The notes beneath the pieces were generated by a model. It was not told the DNA's origin and did no database searches. It saw only the letters and a list, made by a program, of their open reading frames with translations. DNA of 64,000 bases. Origin: an uncultured Luminiphilus sp. (GTDB taxonomy: Bacteria; Pseudomonadota; Gammaproteobacteria; Pseudomonadales; Halieaceae). The stretch spans positions 1 to 64,000 of the forward strand of contig CALSVI010000017.1 in assembly GCA_943840615.1 (NCBI GenBank), given 5' to 3'. The translations under genes were made by a program, and so were the position numbers. This document shows positions 61,210 to 64,000 of the stretch, one piece after another (position 1 is the first letter of the stretch; each line of letters begins with the position of its first letter).

Positions 61210-62462
61210 TGGCGAATATGGCCATCACCCTTAACGATGTATTTACGCGACGTCAGGCCTTCCAAGCCTACCGGGCCCCTAGCGTGGAGCTTACCGGTGG
61301 AAATACCGATCTCAGCACCCAGACCATACTCAAACCCGTCTGCAAACCGGGTGGAAACGTTATGCATCACCGAGCCGGAATCGACCTCGCGTAAAAACCG
61401 CGATGCTGTCTCGGGGTTCTCGGTCACAATACTTTCGGTGTGGTCGGAACCGTACCGTGCGATGTGCGCCATCGCTTCGCTCACGTCGTTGACCATCCTG
61501 ACTGACAGTATCGGCGCCAGATACTCCGTCGACCAATCCGCCTCAGAGGCATCGATTGTGATCGCCGGAGCGACTTGTCGTGACTCTGCACAACCCCTCA
61601 GTTCAACACCCTCTCCCTGCAACGCCGTCACTAAGTCTGGCAGCATCGCCGACTGCGCTTTGGCGACCAGCAGGGTTTCCATTGTGTTGCAGGTGCCGTA
61701 ACGCTGAGTCTTGGCATTGAATGCGATGCGATGGGCTTTCTCGCAGTCTGCATCGCTATCAATATAGACGTGACAAATGCCGTCAAGGTGCGCCAGAACC
61801 GGCACCTTACTTTCGGCAGCGACCCGCTCAATCAATCCTTTTCCACCGCGTGGTACCAGCAGATCGATGTACTCCGGCATGGTCAGCATTGCCCCCACCG
61901 CGGCGCGATCGACGACCGGAACCACCTGCGCCGCCTCGACCGGCATGCCCGCTTTGGACAGCCCCGCGGCCAACGCCTCACCCAACTTAGTATTGGAGTG
62001 GATGGCTTCGGAACCGCCTCTGAGGATGACGGCGTTACCCGCTTTCAGACACAGAGCCGCCGCCTCCACCGTGACGTTGGGTCGCGACTCGTAAATCATA
62101 CCGATAACGCCCAGCGGGACACGCATGGTACCCACGTCAATGCCTGACGGCATCCGCTGCAGATCGCTGATCGTGCCGATAGGGTCAGGCAGAGCAGCCA
62201 CCTGAGAAAGCCCTTCCTCCAGCGCGTCCAGCCTTGCCGGCGTGAGTGCGAGGCGATCCATCAGGGCCGCATCCAGCCCATGATTGCGGCCCTGTTCCAA
62301 ATCAGCCTCGTTAGCCGCCAGAATGGTTTCGCGGCTGGCGGTGATCGCCTCCCGTATCGCGATCAACGCCGCATTGCGTTGCTCGCCGCTGGCACTGGCC
62401 ACCGCACGAGATGCGGCGCGGGCCGCATGTCCCATTTCTGCCATGGCGGTTTGAATATCCAT
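61206..62462 (-). CDS. proA: Glutamate-5-semialdehyde dehydrogenase
   Basis: [41 protein letters not shown]. Confidence 0.96.
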   Translation of the reverse strand: MDIQTAMAEMGHAARAASRAVASASGEQRNAALIAIREAITASRETILAANEADLEQGRNHGLDAALMDRLALTPARLDALEEGLSQVAALPDPIGTISDLQRMPSGIDVGTMRVPLGVIGMIYESRPNVTVEAAALCLKAGNAVILRGGSEAIHSNTKLGEALAAGLSKAGMPVEAAQVVPVVDRAAVGAMLTMPEYIDLLVPRGGKGLIERVAAESKVPVLAHLDGICHVYIDSDADCEKAHRIAFNAKTQRYGTCNTMETLLVAKAQSAMLPDLVTALQGEGVELRGCAESRQVAPAITIDASEADWSTEYLAPILSVRMVNDVSEAMAHIARYGSDHTESIVTENPETASRFLREVDSGSVMHNVSTRFADGFEYGLGAEIGISTGKLHARGPVGLEGLTSRKYIVKGDGHIRQ

Positions 62463-62489
62463 TACCTTTCCCGTCACTGACCCGGGGAC

Positions 62490-62819
62490 TTACTCCTGCC
62501 CTTCTTCAGCGTCTCCCGTTGACACCAACTCCTTGAGCTCGCCGGAGGCTTCCATATCGCAGACGATGTCACAACCACCAACGAGTTCAGCATCGACCCA
62601 CAGTTGGGGAAACGTAGGCCAGTTGGCGTAGGTCGGCAGATTCGCGCGGATATCGGGACTGCTTAACACATCCACGTAGGCGAATTTTTCACCGCAGGAC
62701 ATCAACGCCTGCACGGTTCTCGCAGAAAACCCGCATTGGGGTTGGTTAGGCGAGCCCTTCATGTAGAGAATAATGCGATTCCCCTCTACCTGCTCGCGGA
62801 TGGTCTCCATAATGTCCAT
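62490..62819 (-). CDS. grxD: Monothiol glutaredoxin Grx4
   Basis: VILYMKGSPNQPQCGFS-type motif (IILYMKGSPNQPQCGFSARTVQAL), WPTFPQLWVDAELVGGCDI. Confidence 0.95.
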   Translation of the reverse strand: MDIMETIREQVEGNRIILYMKGSPNQPQCGFSARTVQALMSCGEKFAYVDVLSSPDIRANLPTYANWPTFPQLWVDAELVGGCDIVCDMEASGELKELVSTGDAEEGQE

Positions 62820-62998
62820 ACACTGCTCCGTCGTGGCGGTCACCCGCCATTGCGTGGGTTTGATTGAGACCCCTATTGTAATACGACAATGGCACCGCAA
62901 GAGAGGCCCCGCGCGTAAAACTACCGATGCGACACATTTGACTCCGCCTGACGCTCCGCTACTCTTGCTCCCCCGCCGATATATTGGGCTAAAACACA

Positions 62999-64000
62999 AT
63001 GCCAGACGCGACGCCTGCCATTATGCCGACCTATGGTCGTCTGCCTGTCACCTTCTCTCGAGGAGAAGGCGCGGTGCTGTACGACACGACGGATCGTGCC
63101 TATCTGGACGGCTTGTCCGGCATCGCCGTCACTAATCTGGGGCATCGACATCCCCGCGTCACCGAGGCGGTGACCGAGCAGGCCAAACGATTAGTGCACA
63201 CCTCTAACCTGTTCCACATCGGTCTGCAGGAAGCGGTTGCAGAGCAACTTCGCGCCATCACCGGCATGGAAAACATGTTTTTCTGTAACTCGGGCGCGGA
63301 AGCAAATGAAGCGGCGATAAAACTAGCGCGGCGCTTCGGCCACCAAAAGGGTGTCGAAAAACCGAAGATTATTGTGCTGGATGGCGCCTTTCACGGCCGC
63401 ACGATCGGTGCGCTGTCAGCCACCGGCAACCAGAAAATTCGCCAGGGCTTCGGACCGCTTCTGGACGGGTTCGAGCGGGTCCCACCCAATGATCTCGCCG
63501 CAATCGACGCTCTGGGCGAGGCACTAACTGGCGTAGTCGCTGTATTAGTGGAGCCCATTTTGGGAGAGGGCGGGATCCGACCGCTGGATATTGACTATCT
63601 GCAAGGCCTGCGCGCACTCTGCACAAAACATCAGTGGTTACTGATGTTCGACGAGGTTCAAACGGGAAACGGACGCTGCGGCTCGGCCTATGTTTTTGAA
63701 CAAATGGGGGTGGAGCCCGATGTGTTGCTCACTGCAAAGGGATTGGGCAATGGTCTACCCATTGGAGTCTGTATGGCGAGAGGCGTCGCCGCAGAGCAGC
63801 TGGGTCCCGGCGACCATGGCTCCACCTATGGCGGCAACCCGTTGTGCTGCGCTGCCGCGCAGGCGGTACTCACCACGCTCACACAAGAGAACGTGATGTC
63901 ACAGGCTAATCACATCAGAGACTCACTGCTCACCGCTTTGCAGGGTCACCTGGCGGACCCAACGCTGGTTACCGAAGTGCGGGGGCGAGGTCTTATGATA
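62999..64000 (+). CDS. argD: Acetylornithine/succinyldiaminopimelate aminotransferase (3' truncated by window edge)
   Basis: MPDATPAIMPTYGRLPVTFSRGEGAVLYDTTDRAYLDGLSGIAVTNLGHRHP...NMFFCNSGAEANEAAIKLAR; frame open to window end. Confidence 0.94.
   Translation, partial: MPDATPAIMPTYGRLPVTFSRGEGAVLYDTTDRAYLDGLSGIAVTNLGHRHPRVTEAVTEQAKRLVHTSNLFHIGLQEAVAEQLRAITGMENMFFCNSGAEANEAAIKLARRFGHQKGVEKPKIIVLDGAFHGRTIGALSATGNQKIRQGFGPLLDGFERVPPNDLAAIDALGEALTGVVAVLVEPILGEGGIRPLDIDYLQGLRALCTKHQWLLMFDEVQTGNGRCGSAYVFEQMGVEPDVLLTAKGLGNGLPIGVCMARGVAAEQLGPGDHGSTYGGNPLCCAAAQAVLTTLTQENVMSQANHIRDSLLTALQGHLADPTLVTEVRGRGLMI

Noticed and set aside
60724-61701. 325-aa plus-strand ORF
   Set aside because: Antisense to intact nadD/proA; shadow ORF
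1-64000. CRISPR array, rRNA operon, prophage or insertion sequence
   Set aside because: No spaced direct repeats, rRNA signatures, integrase/transposase ORFs or phage structural genes were seen

Overview
This is a 64 kb chromosomal window from a bacterium whose gene order and sequence look like a marine gammaproteobacterium (inference; possibly Halieaceae-like). No rRNA, CRISPR array, transposase or phage genes were recognised. The right half, about 35-64 kb, is core genome: tRNA-Lys, cpoB-pal-tolB-tolA-tolR-tolQ-ybgC, ruvBAC, yebC, aspS, proS, prfC, lipB-ybeD-dacA-rlpA-mltB-rodA-mrdA-rlmH-rsfS-nadD, proA, grxD and argD (truncated by the right edge). The left half is more accessory: a YdbH/AsmA-like protein cut by the left edge, lrp/ald, a PLP decarboxylase, a CorA/ZntB remnant, a CodB-like permease, an exported GH1 glycosidase, a PLD-type cardiolipin synthase-like lipoprotein, a 2-oxoacid dehydrogenase operon without E3, transporters, a TonB-dependent receptor, and a DUF4915-like/TPR-sulfotransferase pair. 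From 24.4 to 35.4 kb lies a catabolic-looking cluster: TetR, two PYROXD2-like FAD oxidoreductases, a GcvT-like methyltransferase, a Rieske oxygenase, an APC permease, PhyH, a class II aldolase and an AGXT-like aminotransferase. Its substrate is unknown, and it is the best candidate here for an undescribed pathway. At least ten genes between 21 and 50 kb carry single-base frameshifts, including tolB and a glutamine synthetase. Local sequencing or assembly indels must be excluded before calling these pseudogenes. I also found a 10+10 bp palindromic operator candidate between the TetR gene and the catabolic operon, and a terminator-like hairpin inside the first codons of cpoB directly downstream of pal.
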